From Bacteroidales bacterium (GTDB taxonomy: Bacteria; Bacteroidota; Bacteroidia; Bacteroidales; GCA-2748055), in NCBI GenBank assembly GCA_029210585.1, contig JARGFP010000012.1:1-44511 (forward strand): a stretch of 44,511 bases of DNA, read 5' to 3'. This document shows positions 17,041 through 25,932 of the stretch, in pieces. Numbering within the stretch: the stretch's first letter is position 1; every line of letters starts with the position of its first letter. Under the pieces are notes generated by a model. That model saw nothing but the letters and a program-made list of their open reading frames with translations, searched no databases and was not told the origin of the DNA. The translations under genes were made by a program, and so were the position numbers.

Positions 17041-19467
17041 CTATCTGTTTCCGGCCCTGATCACATCGGCGAACAGTCCGGCAGCGGTCACGTCGGCACC
17101 GGCGCCGTAGCCCTGTATCAGCAACGGCAGTTCCCTGTACCGCGACGTGGTGAGGAGGATGATATTGTTGCTGGCTTCCAGCTGGTAGGCCGGGTGCCGT
17201 TCCTTCATTTCGCGGAGTCCGATCTCACCCTTCCCGTCTTTCAGTGAAGCCACGTATCGCCAGCGGCGCCCGGAAGCCTTGAGCTTCTGCCGTTTCTTCT
17301 CCCATTCGCCGTCCAGCTTCTTCACCTTCTCCAGGAAGAATGTCACATCGCCCTCAAACAGTTCCTCGGGCAGGAAAGTTTCGATCTGCACCTGCTCTTC
17401 CTCGAGCGCGTAACCTGATTCGCGGGCGAGGATCAGCAGCTTGCGCTTCACATCCATCCCACTCAGGTCCAGCCGGGGATCAGGTTCCGAATAGCCATTT
17501 TCCATGGCCATGGTGATTGCCTTGCTGAAGGTGATCTCTTCGCTCAGGATATTGAAGATGTAGTTCAATGTACCCGATACCACCGCTTCGATTTCCAGGA
17601 TCTTGTCCCCGCTGCTGATCAGGTCCTGGATGGTGCTGATCACCGGGAGACCTGCGCCCACATTGGTCTCAAAGCTGAAGGTAATTCCGTGGTTCAGGGC
17701 CGACTGTTTCAGTTTTTTGAACAGGCCGTATTCCGATGAACAGGCGATCTTGTTGGCCGTGATCACCGATACATAACTTTCGAAAAGGTCGATGTACCGG
17801 TTGGAAAATACTTCACTCGCGGTGCAGTCCACGAATACGGAATTCCGCATGTTCATTTCAGCGATGGTGGTAATGAACTGGTCGGGATCGGCCTGCTGCC
17901 CCTGATCAAGTGCCTTCATGGGGTCACTGAGGTCAATACCATCCGTATCGATCACCATCTTGCGGGAATTGGTGATCCCTACCACGTTGATCTTCAACCG
18001 GTGTGACTTCATCAGCGGCTGCTGCTGCATGCTGATCTGGTTCAGCAGCTTGCTGCCTACGTTCCCGGTACCGGCGATGTAGAGGTGGATCTCCTTCATA
18101 TCGGAGAGGAAGAACCCTTCGTTGATTGCATTCAGTGCTTTCTTCAGGCTTTCCTGTTTGATCACCACCGAAATATTCAGTTCGCTGGATCCCTGGGCGG
18201 TGGCGATCACGCTGATTCCGTTCCTGCCCATTGACTGGTAGAGGATCGCTGATATGCCCGGGGTATGGCGCATTTCCTCACCCACGATTGCGATGATGGA
18301 GAGCTCCTTCAGGACCTCGATGTCCATCTCCCGGCGGATCTCGATCTCGTTCAGGAACTCCTCCCTGAGTCCATTTACTGCCGCATCCGAGCTGGCCGGA
18401 TCCACGGCGAAGGAGATGGTCATCTCGGAGGAGGCCTGGGTGATGAGGATCACGTTCACATTGTTGCGGGCAAGGGAGCTGAACACCCTGGCCGAGGTTC
18501 CTGTTTTTCCAACCATCCCGGCGCCTTTCACTGTAACCAGGTCGACGTTGTCGATGGAGGAGATCCCTTTGATGAGGTGGTCTGATTTGCACAATCCCTG
18601 GTGCGAGATGAGTGTTCCGGGAGCCTCGTGGTTGAAGGTATTGAGGATCCGGATCGGCACACTGGCCCTGAATGCCGGTGAAAGGGTAGGGGTATATACC
18701 ACTTTTGCACCGAAATGCGAAAGTTCCATGGCCTCTTCGTAGGTCATGCAGTCGATGGGATAGGCTTTTTTCACGATCCTGGGGTCGGCAGTCATGAACC
18801 CGTCCACATCGGTCCACAGTTCCAGCACACTTGCTTTCAGGGTAGCCGCCACGATGGCAGCGGTGTAGTCTGATCCGCCCCTCCCCAGCGTGGTGGTCCT
18901 GCCCTGTTGGTCGGAAGCCACGAACCCGGGAAGGATCACCGTGCCCTTCAGGTTACCCAGCTTTGACCTGATACGTTTTTCGGTCTTTGGAAAATCCACG
19001 GTGGCATTGGAGAAATTGCTGTCGGTAAGGATCAGTTTACGCGCATCATAGTAATCGGCTTTTTCGATGAACCTGCTGATGATGAACGCGGAGAGCCGTT
19101 CGCCGAAACTCAGGAGGTAGTCGAGCGTTTTCGGACTGAGGTCTTCGAGCAGGTACACCCCGTGCAGGATGTCCTGTAGCTCATTGATCAGCGCATCCAC
19201 GATCTTCAGGGTATATTCCCTGTTCTCGCCTTCCAGCAGTTCGTGGATCGCCTGGAAATGCCTTTCGCCGATTGCGATCATCTCATCGCGGTAGGTGGGA
19301 TCGTGCTGCATGGCCTTGGTGGCCGTGGTGATGATCTGGTCGGTGATCCCGCCAAAAGCTGAAACGATCACGATACCGGGCTCCGTCTGAGATACAATGA
19401 TCTCATTGATGATCCTGATGGAATCCGGGGATCCCACTGATGTTCCTCCGAACTTAAGTACTTTCAT
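17041..19467 (-). CDS. thrA: bifunctional aspartate kinase / homoserine dehydrogenase
   Basis: An 808-residue fusion that catalyses the first and third steps of the aspartate pathway. The aspartokinase begins with [13 protein letters not shown] and has [10 protein letters not shown] around residue 200. Regulatory ACT-type segments follow (about 310-460), including [12 protein letters not shown] and [11 protein letters not shown]. The homoserine dehydrogenase begins near residue 465 with [11 protein letters not shown] and contains [19 protein letters not shown] and [14 protein letters not shown]. Length and order match E. coli ThrA. Feedback inhibition by threonine is likely from the ACT domains but not shown here. 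It heads the minus-strand threonine genes and is preceded by a fabD terminator. Confidence 0.96.
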   Translation of the reverse strand: MKVLKFGGTSVGSPDSIRIINEIIVSQTEPGIVIVSAFGGITDQIITTATKAMQHDPTYRDEMIAIGERHFQAIHELLEGENREYTLKIVDALINELQDILHGVYLLEDLSPKTLDYLLSFGERLSAFIISRFIEKADYYDARKLILTDSNFSNATVDFPKTEKRIRSKLGNLKGTVILPGFVASDQQGRTTTLGRGGSDYTAAIVAATLKASVLELWTDVDGFMTADPRIVKKAYPIDCMTYEEAMELSHFGAKVVYTPTLSPAFRASVPIRILNTFNHEAPGTLISHQGLCKSDHLIKGISSIDNVDLVTVKGAGMVGKTGTSARVFSSLARNNVNVILITQASSEMTISFAVDPASSDAAVNGLREEFLNEIEIRREMDIEVLKELSIIAIVGEEMRHTPGISAILYQSMGRNGISVIATAQGSSELNISVVIKQESLKKALNAINEGFFLSDMKEIHLYIAGTGNVGSKLLNQISMQQQPLMKSHRLKINVVGITNSRKMVIDTDGIDLSDPMKALDQGQQADPDQFITTIAEMNMRNSVFVDCTASEVFSNRYIDLFESYVSVITANKIACSSEYGLFKKLKQSALNHGITFSFETNVGAGLPVISTIQDLISSGDKILEIEAVVSGTLNYIFNILSEEITFSKAITMAMENGYSEPDPRLDLSGMDVKRKLLILARESGYALEEEQVQIETFLPEELFEGDVTFFLEKVKKLDGEWEKKRQKLKASGRRWRYVASLKDGKGEIGLREMKERHPAYQLEASNNIILLTTSRYRELPLLIQGYGAGADVTAAGLFADVIRAGNR

Positions 19468-19493
19468 TTTTTCTCTGTACGTTATATTTATCG

Positions 19494-19516
19494 AAAAAAG
19501 GGGGTTCGCGGACCCC
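19494..19516 (-). terminator. probable rho-independent terminator of fabD
   Basis: On the minus strand a short G+C hairpin (GGGGT with ACCCC around CCGCGA) is followed immediately by six T residues (plus-strand A-run 19494-19499). It lies 24 bp beyond the fabD stop. The stem is only 5-6 bp. Confidence 0.65.
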
Positions 19517-19540
19517 TTCAGAATACACTGCAGCGACCTG

Positions 19541-20413
19541 TTATGAACTTTCTGTTGTTACGGAACGGTCTGTTTTTTTGATCAGTCCCTGCAATACATT
19601 GCCGGGTCCCACTTCTGTAAATGTTTCTGCGCCGTCGGCGATCATGCGTTGCACGGTCTGTGTCCATTTCACCGGCGATACCAGCTGGGATACCAGGTTT
19701 TTCCTGATCTCATCCGGGTCGGTCGATGGTGCGGCGTTCACGTTCTGGTATACCGGGCAGACCGGGGTGCTGAACGTGGTCGCTTCGATTGCTTCGCGCA
19801 GCTCTTCCTTGGCGGGTTCCATCAGGGGCGAGTGGAAGGCGCCTCCCACGGGCAGTTTCAGGGCCCTGCGGGCACCCTTTTCCGTGAGGGCCGCCACTGC
19901 CGCGTCGATCCCTGCCAGTGATCCGGAGATCACGATCTGTCCGGGACTGTTGTAGTTGGCGGGCACCACTATCCCGTTGATTCCGGCACACACCTCTTCG
20001 ACCACTTCGTTGTCGAGTCCGAGGATTGCCGCCATGGTGGAAGGGGAGGCTTCGCAGGCCTTCTGCATCGCCAGGGCCCGTTTGAAAACCAGCTGCAGGC
20101 CATCCTCAAATGCCAGGGTCCGGTTGGCCACCAGTGCCGAAAATTCACCGAGTGAGTGTCCGGCCACCATGTCGGGTTTAAAATTTTCTATTGTTGTGGC
20201 GAGGATCACCGAGTGCAGGAAGATGGCGGGCTGGGTCACCTTGGTCTGCCTGAGGTCCTCGTCCTGACCTGCAAACATCAGGTCGGTGATGCGGAAGCCC
20301 AACAGTTCGTTGGCCCGCTCAAAAAGTTCTTTTGCTGCTGTATTTTCTTCGTACAGCGTTTTCCCCATTCCTACAAACTGCGCCCCCTGTCCGGGGAATA
20401 CATATGCGTGCAT
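19541..20413 (-). CDS. fabD: malonyl-CoA:ACP transacylase
   Basis: A 290-residue FabD that transfers malonate from CoA to acyl carrier protein for fatty acid synthesis. The start [14 protein letters not shown] holds the oxyanion glutamine (Q11). The nucleophile is S87 in [12 protein letters not shown] and the catalytic histidine is H194 in GGAFHSPLM. Length is typical. It stands upstream of thrA on the same strand but is separated by a likely terminator. The gap upstream marks the boundary with the A+T-richer accessory block. Confidence 0.95.
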   Translation of the reverse strand: MHAYVFPGQGAQFVGMGKTLYEENTAAKELFERANELLGFRITDLMFAGQDEDLRQTKVTQPAIFLHSVILATTIENFKPDMVAGHSLGEFSALVANRTLAFEDGLQLVFKRALAMQKACEASPSTMAAILGLDNEVVEEVCAGINGIVVPANYNSPGQIVISGSLAGIDAAVAALTEKGARRALKLPVGGAFHSPLMEPAKEELREAIEATTFSTPVCPVYQNVNAAPSTDPDEIRKNLVSQLVSPVKWTQTVQRMIADGAETFTEVGPGNVLQGLIKKTDRSVTTESS

Positions 20414-20776
20414 AATCTTTGCTTTAAAAGTTCAGCAAAAATAAGCAGTTCTTAACGATTAAGGTTACTAAACCGGTAAAATTTATGTAAAACTTAAATA
20501 AAATGAAGTGAAATGATTACAATTCGAAATAAGCAGAGTTGCAACAGGCATATAAGCCGGTAAGCAGACCTGTAGAATTATTATCTGTAATAATATATTA
20601 CAGGAAGTTCGACGATATGTTCCCGTTCAACAGATTTTAAATTACCTCGACTGGAAAATCTTTCCCATGTCCGGGCGTATGGATAATGTGTCCGTCTCTC
20701 TGAAAATACAACTTACCTTTATTGTCCGTGTTAAGTGGTCGTGGATGTATGAATTTTAAGCGTGGAAATTTGTATT
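20414..20776. other. gene-free boundary region
   Basis: No coding frame is supported in these 363 bases. Base composition shifts towards A+T here, where the accessory block begins. The only clear structure is a perfect inverted repeat CTGTAAT/ATTACAG (20585-20591 and 20597-20603). I see no transposase remnant, tRNA or attachment-site repeat. Confidence 0.5.
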
Positions 20777-21283
20777 CTATTTGACTTGAATGTACTTTTC
20801 AATTGAGTAGCTTTTCTTATCTATTTGTCCATTATCATCCACCGGACTAATTTGTATAAGTGTATCATTTTTCAATTCTATTAATGCCTTTAACGTATAG
20901 TTCATTACTTTCCCTGGCTGGGTGAAATGATATACAACATGTTCTTCATATCTATTACCTTCAAGCTTATACGTCCCTCCTCCATAAAAATCCCGAATGA
21001 GCGTATCCTGTTTCCAGTGACCAATAAATGAGAAGTTCTTCTCTGACCACATTTTAAGAAAATCAATGTTGTAATCATTGGTAACGGTCTTACCAAGAGA
21101 ATCCGTAAATATGTGCTGAAATTTAACATTTTTCCAGGCACCTTGCGGAAACTTGTTTTTCTCTGATTTTTCAAGCAGTGCTTTTTGCTCTTCCAGTTGT
21201 GCCAAGGCTTTTTTATCCTGGCAGGAAGTATTCATTATGATTGCCAGTGATATAAATGCCATTAAGACTGTAATTCGTTGCAT
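20777..21283 (-). CDS. small lipoprotein with possible lipocalin-like domain
   Basis: A 168-residue predicted lipoprotein with lipobox MNTSC (C21) after a hydrophobic segment. The ATG at 21283 is chosen because it starts directly before the signal peptide; an upstream in-frame ATG at 21337 would add 18 residues before it. The first 44 residues, including the charged AQLEEQKA stretch, are almost the same as those of the SnoaL-like lipoprotein at 29764-30291, yet the remainder is unrelated. The C-terminal part is beta-rich (GTYKLEG, NDTLIQIS) and could be a lipocalin-like fold, but I cannot assign a family. It is last in the block. Confidence 0.7.
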   Translation of the reverse strand: MQRITVLMAFISLAIIMNTSCQDKKALAQLEEQKALLEKSEKNKFPQGAWKNVKFQHIFTDSLGKTVTNDYNIDFLKMWSEKNFSFIGHWKQDTLIRDFYGGGTYKLEGNRYEEHVVYHFTQPGKVMNYTLKALIELKNDTLIQISPVDDNGQIDKKSYSIEKYIQVK

Positions 21284-21438
21284 ATTTTTTAATTTTAATG
21301 ATAGATTTTGGATCGATGGAAATGATAATGAATCCACATTCAGATAGATAGTAAATGATCTTCTTTATGTTGTTCTCACTGGCAAACCGGATGATCTGAA
21401 ATACTCAGTTATCTTTTGCCTAATATTATTTTTCAATC

Positions 21439-22221
21439 CTAAAGCACTAAATAATAATTGCTATTTTCATAACTATACATTTTTTCCATTCTGGTCTGTA
21501 TTTCCCCCATATTATAGAAAGCCTGCTTTCCTTTTTCAGTGAGTATACCATCCGTTGTGATCCATTTGTTATAATCTTCCATTGATTGGAAAACAACCAT
21601 TTCAGTGTACTTGCCTGCTCTTTCACCTCTGTCGCCTTTTAAAACACAAAATTGCGTTCCCTGAAAATTCTTCACAAAAGCTGGTCCGTATTCCTTCTGG
21701 TAGAATTGTTCCAGATCTTCAAATGTCATACCCTCTTCCAGGGTGAAATCCACTTCAAAAACAGCCATCACATTACCTGGTTGAACATCGATGGGTTTAC
21801 CTGAGAATGGAAGTGCCAGGTAATCGGTATAAGCTAAGCCGGACACTTTTTCATGATATGTATTCCAGGTTTCCCCCAGGTTTTCAAATCCTTTTTTTGT
21901 TTCTTCGCTGGATACTCCCGGCTTTGGCCACCATCGGTTCCTCTCTTTCAATGATTCAAAAACATAAAATTCAGCATACTCTCCCATCCTTTTTCCTTTC
22001 AACTTTTTCATTAAACTTATCGGAAAAGAAGAAAACGCATCGTTGAAAACCGGTAAAAACTCCTCCAGACAGTATGTTTCGAACTGGTCATTCGTCATGC
22101 TTTCAGTCGCGGGTTTAACCTTGGCAAAACCAACCACAGCACCTGGTTGAACTTTCTGGCCGTAAACGGATAGGCATGAAATTAAAAAAGATGCCAGGAA
22201 TACTAACGTAATTTTTTTCAT
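21439..22221 (-). CDS. secreted tandem alpha/beta-barrel protein of unknown function
   Basis: A 260-residue protein with a Sec signal peptide (cleavage after VYGQ, about residue 22). The mature part is an internal duplication: residues about 26-132 and 147-253 both begin with PG(A/N)V, then a beta strand, a helix ending EE(F/Y)xP.F, and a strand pair (YAEFYVFESL versus YTEMVVFQSM). This resembles the dimeric alpha/beta-barrel (NIPSNAP/antibiotic monooxygenase-like) fold in tandem. No catalytic motif is recognisable. Its upstream region is one of the three shared operator segments, so it is probably controlled by the AraC-STAND regulators. Confidence 0.7.
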   Translation of the reverse strand: MKKITLVFLASFLISCLSVYGQKVQPGAVVGFAKVKPATESMTNDQFETYCLEEFLPVFNDAFSSFPISLMKKLKGKRMGEYAEFYVFESLKERNRWWPKPGVSSEETKKGFENLGETWNTYHEKVSGLAYTDYLALPFSGKPIDVQPGNVMAVFEVDFTLEEGMTFEDLEQFYQKEYGPAFVKNFQGTQFCVLKGDRGERAGKYTEMVVFQSMEDYNKWITTDGILTEKGKQAFYNMGEIQTRMEKMYSYENSNYYLVL

Positions 22222-22230
22222 AATAATTTA

Positions 22231-22373
22231 AATTTAGTGGTTGCGTAATAAATCTTAAAAAAATCACCATGTAAAATTCCGTATTCCCATGTTGCAGGAA
22301 CAAGCAATTATGTTGCAATGGTTAACAAATTTATCCTGTGAGATAAACTTATTCAGAAAAAAGGCAGGAAGAG
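22231..22373 (-). repeat. dispersed promoter-region repeat, copy A
   Basis: Roughly 140 bp upstream of the tandem-barrel gene that is closely similar to segments at 23118-23230 and 30298-30442. The shared part runs from a TTTAGT(A/G)GTTG leader near the start codon, through GTAAAATTCCG and the double ATGTTGCA motif, to a CCTGTGAGATAAA tail. Confidence 0.85.
22289..22317 (-). promoter_or_regulatory. putative AraC-type operator A (direct repeat, 21-bp period)
   Basis: ATGTTGCA occurs at 22289-22296 and 22310-22317, spaced by 13 bp, so the half-sites repeat every 21 bp on one face of the helix. The site is 68 bp upstream of the start of the 21439-22221 gene. AraC-family activators typically bind such direct repeats. 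Binding by the nearby AraC-STAND proteins is inference. Confidence 0.6.
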
Positions 22374-22485
22374 TTCTATCCCCGAGGTGCAGGTTCGAAC
22401 ACTAATTGATTGACGCACCGACCCCGCTCTAAAATATGCACTTTGTTTTGAACCGTATTTAGTTGCTATTAATTATTTTCAGGAT

Positions 22486-23076
22486 TTACCACATATTCCA
22501 AAGATCTATAATATCTCCGAAATGTATCTGCTTATGTTTTGACCGGTATTTCTCTGAAAATTTGCCATCAGCAAGCACATCTTCATTCAGGAGTACCAAA
22601 ACCGGTTCTGCGACAAATACGGTGTGGTCGCCTGTTACATATTCATCTATAACCTTGCATTCCATATTCAGGTAGCACTCTTTTATCAGGTGTGGCTTTA
22701 TTATTTTTGATTCCATGGCAGTCAGGCCGGTTTTAGCATATTTATCTACCTGGCTGCTGTGTAAAGTCCCGACTTTACCGACAACTTCAATCAGTTCCTT
22801 TGATGGCAGGTTGATGCCAAATTCCGAAGTTTCTTCAATGAAGCCATAGGATGAACGGTAATTATCTCCTTCAGAACCTTTTTTGCCATTGCCTACTGAA
22901 ATACTCAGCAATAAAGGAAAATGAGATGTCGGAGTAATCCAGCTTGCGGTTAATATGCCTTGTACCTTTTTCTGAGCATCACAGGAGGTGACTAACGCCA
23001 CCTGTCCGTTTCCCAGGAAGAAGGATAATTTTACGGCATTTTCCGGATCTTTAAAATCAAATTCTATTTTACTCAT
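22486..23076 (-). CDS. flavin reductase-like (flavoredoxin-type) FMN-binding protein
   Basis: A 196-residue cytoplasmic protein of the flavin reductase-like family. Features include an early strand GNGQVALVTS, ILTASWITPTSHFPLLLSISV, and the later FGINLPSKELIEVVGKVG, which form the split-barrel FMN site. It probably binds FMN and reduces flavin or another small acceptor using NAD(P)H; the substrate cannot be read from sequence. It has no signal peptide, unlike most neighbours. Its upstream region carries operator B, 102 bp before the start, and it lies directly downstream of the regulator at 23241-25703. Confidence 0.85.
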   Translation of the reverse strand: MSKIEFDFKDPENAVKLSFFLGNGQVALVTSCDAQKKVQGILTASWITPTSHFPLLLSISVGNGKKGSEGDNYRSSYGFIEETSEFGINLPSKELIEVVGKVGTLHSSQVDKYAKTGLTAMESKIIKPHLIKECYLNMECKVIDEYVTGDHTVFVAEPVLVLLNEDVLADGKFSEKYRSKHKQIHFGDIIDLWNMW

Positions 23077-23117
23077 TTCGTTAATTTTATTGGCTTCCTG
23101 CTAAATCCTAAAGCACT

Positions 23118-23230
23118 AAATTTTAGTAGTTGGGTTTAAAATCTTAAAAATATCTGAATGTAAAATTCCGGATTCCCATGTTGCAGGAACAAGTAATTAT
23201 GTTGCAATGGTTTATAATTTTGTCCTGTGG
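23118..23230 (-). repeat. dispersed promoter-region repeat, copy B
   Basis: Closely similar to copies A and C but shorter at its distal end. After GTCCTGTGG it runs directly into AATTCCCGGATCAGTC and the 3' end of the regulator gene, whereas copy C has about 50 extra bases there. This suggests a small deletion after duplication. Confidence 0.85.
23178..23206 (-). promoter_or_regulatory. putative AraC-type operator B (direct repeat, 21-bp period)
   Basis: ATGTTGCA at 23178-23185 and 23199-23206, again 21 bp apart, with one base differing in the spacer from copies A and C. It lies 102 bp upstream of the flavin reductase start. Confidence 0.6.
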
Positions 23231-23240
23231 AATTCCCGGA

Positions 23241-25703
23241 TCAGTCGATTTCAGAACTCAGTGCATATTTCACAGCTTCATCAAAACTCATGGCCCGGCC
23301 TTGTTCTTCATATTGATTTGTTAATTCTTCGCCAAGTTTTTCTCTGGAACCGTGTATGAGTTTAACGACCATTTCGTGCCAGAACACAATTGGAATTTCT
23401 TCGGGAATCCAGGACCCAAATGATACTGCTGACCGGGTAGCGTTTGCATTCAGACGCAATGCTTTTGAATAGCGTTCCTGTCCGGCTACAGACATGGCAA
23501 CACCAAGCATTTCTGTGCAGGTATAGGAAGTGTCACCATATTGAAGGGTTGTTTCAAGCCCCATACCATATTCACGCTCTGATTCAATGTAAATTCCATC
23601 CATCAGGGCACAATCTCCCAGCATATGATGTGAGACAAAAATCAGATAGAGGTTTTCAAGTTCTACAGCCATTTTTAGCGCCTTTCTGATCATTGGACGC
23701 GCTTCCGATGTTTTTTTTGCACAGACCAATCCATATGTTACTATAATCATACTGTTGAGTTCAACAACAGGATCGTTTAATTGTACAGCCAGTTCGTAGC
23801 TTTCCCTGGAGTATTTCATGCCGGCTTCATCATCTCCCATTCCATGGAGTAATTCCGACAATGAAGCAAGCATTAATGCCTCTTCCTTTTTATTTTTAAG
23901 CTCCTGCCAAAGCGATAAACCGTATTTAAAAAGATCAAGGCTTTTCTGAAACTCACCTGTAGTAGTATGTAAAGCTCCATATCCAGTATTCAACCTGGCA
24001 TGTGTCTCCTTATCCTCGATTTTTGAAGCAATAACGCTCTCGAGGATTTCTATTGCCATTGAATAATCATTGCTTCTTCCCCAGAACCAGGAAAGATTAG
24101 CTGCAAGCCTTTGGAATTTTCCGGTTTCATTATTTTCTGCCCAACGGAGTGCTGCCAGCATGTTGTTGTGTTCCAACTGCATTTTATTCAACCATTGCGC
24201 TTGAGAAGTCATTCTTTCATCATAAGCTTTTTCTGAAAGTGAAATAAAGTACTCCAGATATTTTTTGCTTATCTCCTGGTTCTCCTTTTTTTCTGAAAGA
24301 ATTTTTGAACCATATTGACGGAGTGTTTCCAACAGGATATACCTCATTTTCCGATCTTCGGTATATACCGTCTGTACAAGGCAATTGTCAATAAGACCGG
24401 AAAGGACATCAAGAACGTTCTCTTTTGGAAGGACTTCACTTGAACATATTTCTTCTGCAGCATCCAGGTCAAATCCGCCTGCGAACACGCTTAAACTCCT
24501 GAACAGGGCTTTTTCTTCCTCGTTCAACAAATAATAACTCCACTCAATTGTTGCCTCTAATGTTTTATGGCGTTCAACAGTCTGCGGATCCATGGATGAG
24601 ATTTCAGCAAGCCTGCCATCAAAGCGGGAAATCATTGTTTTCACATCCATATATTTGGTCCGGCTTGCCACCAGCTCAACAGCCAGCGGAATTCCATCAA
24701 CTTTCTGACATACCGAAGCTACATCTTTGCTATTTTCATTGACCAGTTTAAATCCCGGATTGTTAAACAAGGCCCGGTCTGCAAATAACCTGACAGCTTC
24801 TGATTTGTTGGTATATTCCAGATCGGTTATTGCTTCAGGATCAACCAGGCTAAGCGGGGAAATTAGCCATGCTTTTTCTCCATTTATATTCAATGCTTTT
24901 CGGCTGGTTGTCATGATTGATACTCCTGGAGTGGTCCGGATCAGTTTTGCAGATAATTCAGCACAGGCTGATAAAAGGTGTTCACAATTATCGAGCAGGA
25001 GCAAAAGCCTTTTATCCTTGATTTTTTCAATAAGTACCTCCAATATGGCCTTACCCGGCACCTCGGCAATTCCAAGAGTGTTTAACAATTCTTTAGCAAC
25101 AAGCTCTCCCGATTCAACAGGAGCCAGGTTGACAAACCAGATATCATCTTTATATTCTTTTTCCAGTTTAGAAACCACCTGGCATGCCAGTCTTGTTTTT
25201 CCACATCCCCCGCTACCAATGAGTGAAACAATGCGATGTTGATAAACTAAATCTATAATGGTATTTATCTCTTTTTCGCGCCCAATAAATGAGGTAGTTT
25301 GTACCGGAAAGTTTTTTAATTCATTATTTTTTTTCTGAAAGTATCGTGTTGTACCAGGTATCTCCTCAGAACCATCCACTTCGACAGGAGGGTACCCGAA
25401 ATAATCTTTAAAACATTTACTGAAATAGTTTACACTTCCAAATCCCACGGCAAAAGCCACCTCCGAAACGGTAAGACTCTGTTCTTTTAACAACTCCATG
25501 GCTTTGTACAGCCTTACCTTACGCAAATACTGGCTAACTGAGTCGCCGGTGGTTCCTTTAATTTTTCGGTGCAGGTTTGAACGGCTCATGTTCATTTTAT
25601 CAGCCAATTCTGAAACCCCAAACCGTTCATTGCTGATATTCACATCAATGATTTCATCGATTTGTCGGGTAAGCCTGAGATTTCGGGAATTTTGGCTTGT
25701 CAT
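23241..25703 (-). CDS. AraC-HTH / STAND NTPase / TPR-like regulator 1
   Basis: An 820-residue predicted transcription factor. Residues 10-108 form a double helix-turn-helix AraC domain (FGVSELADKMNMSRSNLHRKI and later EVAFAVGFGSVNYFSKCFK). A linker leads to TTSFIGREKEI (136-146), then a STAND/NB-ARC-like NTPase with Walker A GSGGCGKT (163-170), Walker B LLLLLDNCEH (233-242) and the sensor TTSRKAL. The C-terminal half is helical with TPR-like repeats and ends in GRAMSFDEAVKYAL. MalT- and AfsR-type regulators pair STAND modules with LuxR or SARP domains; an AraC domain at the N-terminus is unusual to me. It is probably cytoplasmic and switched by ATP and a ligand. It is paralogous to regulator 2 over its whole length. 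Confidence 0.88.
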   Translation of the reverse strand: MTSQNSRNLRLTRQIDEIIDVNISNERFGVSELADKMNMSRSNLHRKIKGTTGDSVSQYLRKVRLYKAMELLKEQSLTVSEVAFAVGFGSVNYFSKCFKDYFGYPPVEVDGSEEIPGTTRYFQKKNNELKNFPVQTTSFIGREKEINTIIDLVYQHRIVSLIGSGGCGKTRLACQVVSKLEKEYKDDIWFVNLAPVESGELVAKELLNTLGIAEVPGKAILEVLIEKIKDKRLLLLLDNCEHLLSACAELSAKLIRTTPGVSIMTTSRKALNINGEKAWLISPLSLVDPEAITDLEYTNKSEAVRLFADRALFNNPGFKLVNENSKDVASVCQKVDGIPLAVELVASRTKYMDVKTMISRFDGRLAEISSMDPQTVERHKTLEATIEWSYYLLNEEEKALFRSLSVFAGGFDLDAAEEICSSEVLPKENVLDVLSGLIDNCLVQTVYTEDRKMRYILLETLRQYGSKILSEKKENQEISKKYLEYFISLSEKAYDERMTSQAQWLNKMQLEHNNMLAALRWAENNETGKFQRLAANLSWFWGRSNDYSMAIEILESVIASKIEDKETHARLNTGYGALHTTTGEFQKSLDLFKYGLSLWQELKNKKEEALMLASLSELLHGMGDDEAGMKYSRESYELAVQLNDPVVELNSMIIVTYGLVCAKKTSEARPMIRKALKMAVELENLYLIFVSHHMLGDCALMDGIYIESEREYGMGLETTLQYGDTSYTCTEMLGVAMSVAGQERYSKALRLNANATRSAVSFGSWIPEEIPIVFWHEMVVKLIHGSREKLGEELTNQYEEQGRAMSFDEAVKYALSSEID

Positions 25704-25932
25704 AAGAGCTGTATTCCGTCCGTGTTATGTGCCGTTCTTTTATGTTTGTAAATAATTCAAAGAGAATTAAATGCAAGAAGAGTTTTGTGTTGGATTTTAT
25801 ATCTATAAAATTATGCAAAGGATTAACCAAAGTCAATTATTTTATATCCTGGGCGTAAATTGGCAATCCTGGCTTCAATCTGAATGGGAATGGATAGAAA
25901 AAAGCAGATCATATTTTATTACATCATAGAAA

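Noticed and set aside
16922-17110. Small hydrophobic membrane protein on the plus strand
   Set aside because: The hydrophobic look comes from T-rich repeats in an intergenic region, and the frame runs into the antisense of thrA.
22376-22440. tRNA or tRNA fragment suggested by GGTTCGAAC near 22393
   Set aside because: No paired T-stem, acceptor stem or anticodon arm can be formed around the motif on either strand.
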